Shown one piece after another: positions 6,751 through 6,753 of a stretch of 6,753 bases of DNA. A program made the translations under genes and the position numbers. This DNA is from Klebsiella pneumoniae. Its GTDB lineage: Bacteria; Bacteroidota; Bacteroidia; Flavobacteriales; Flavobacteriaceae. The notes below the pieces were generated by a model, which was not told the DNA's origin, did not search any database, and saw only the letters and a program-made list of their open reading frames with translations. The stretch's first letter is position 1. Each line of letters begins with the position of its first letter. Location of the stretch: the NCBI GenBank assembly GCA_943325355.2, contig CALPPA020000095.1:1-6753 (forward strand). The letters are read 5' to 3'.

Positions 6751-6753
6751 TTT

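Overview
The window is an AT-rich chromosomal stretch that looks like a Bacteroidota genome, most probably Flavobacterium or a close relative in Flavobacteriaceae. The main reasons are: a SecA of 1113 residues carrying several extra segments relative to the roughly 900-residue E. coli protein; a 73-residue acidic DUF2795-type protein of the kind common in this phylum; a clear Bacteroidota-type promoter (TTG, 19 bases, TAnnTTTG) before that gene; and start codons preceded by A-rich leaders with no Shine-Dalgarno sequence. All genes found are on the + strand.

Layout. Bases 1-1819 hold the last 605 codons of an M16 (insulinase-type) zinc metallopeptidase whose catalytic half lies off the left edge; a strong intrinsic terminator follows at 1831-1870. 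A PduO-type ATP:cob(I)alamin adenosyltransferase occupies 1921-2490, with an imperfect palindromic repeat starting on the base after its stop codon. A promoter at 2601-2630 drives the 73-residue acidic protein (2653-2874), which has its own terminator (2888-2916). The 120-base leader before secA contains a short inverted repeat and four perfect tandem copies of a 7-base unit ending 8 bases before the ATG. secA fills 3037-6378 and is followed by a degenerate REP-like element and a GAAA-capped terminator (6448-6483). A 36-codon Lys-rich gene (6588-6698) comes last, again with a palindromic repeat starting 3 bases after its stop and running to the window edge. No gene-free stretch exceeds about 210 bases.

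The genes do not form an obvious pathway. Terminators separate the M16 gene from the adenosyltransferase, the acidic gene from secA, and secA from the small basic gene, so most appear to be individually transcribed. SecA powers general protein export, the adenosyltransferase makes adenosylcobalamin, and the M16 enzyme is probably an envelope protease.

I found no defence system, mobile-element gene, CRISPR array, tRNA or rRNA, and no evidence for a new multi-gene system. The points worth a second look are the C-terminus of SecA, where the usual zinc-binding cysteines are absent; the heptamer array against the secA start; the two related gene-end palindromes; and the very small basic protein.
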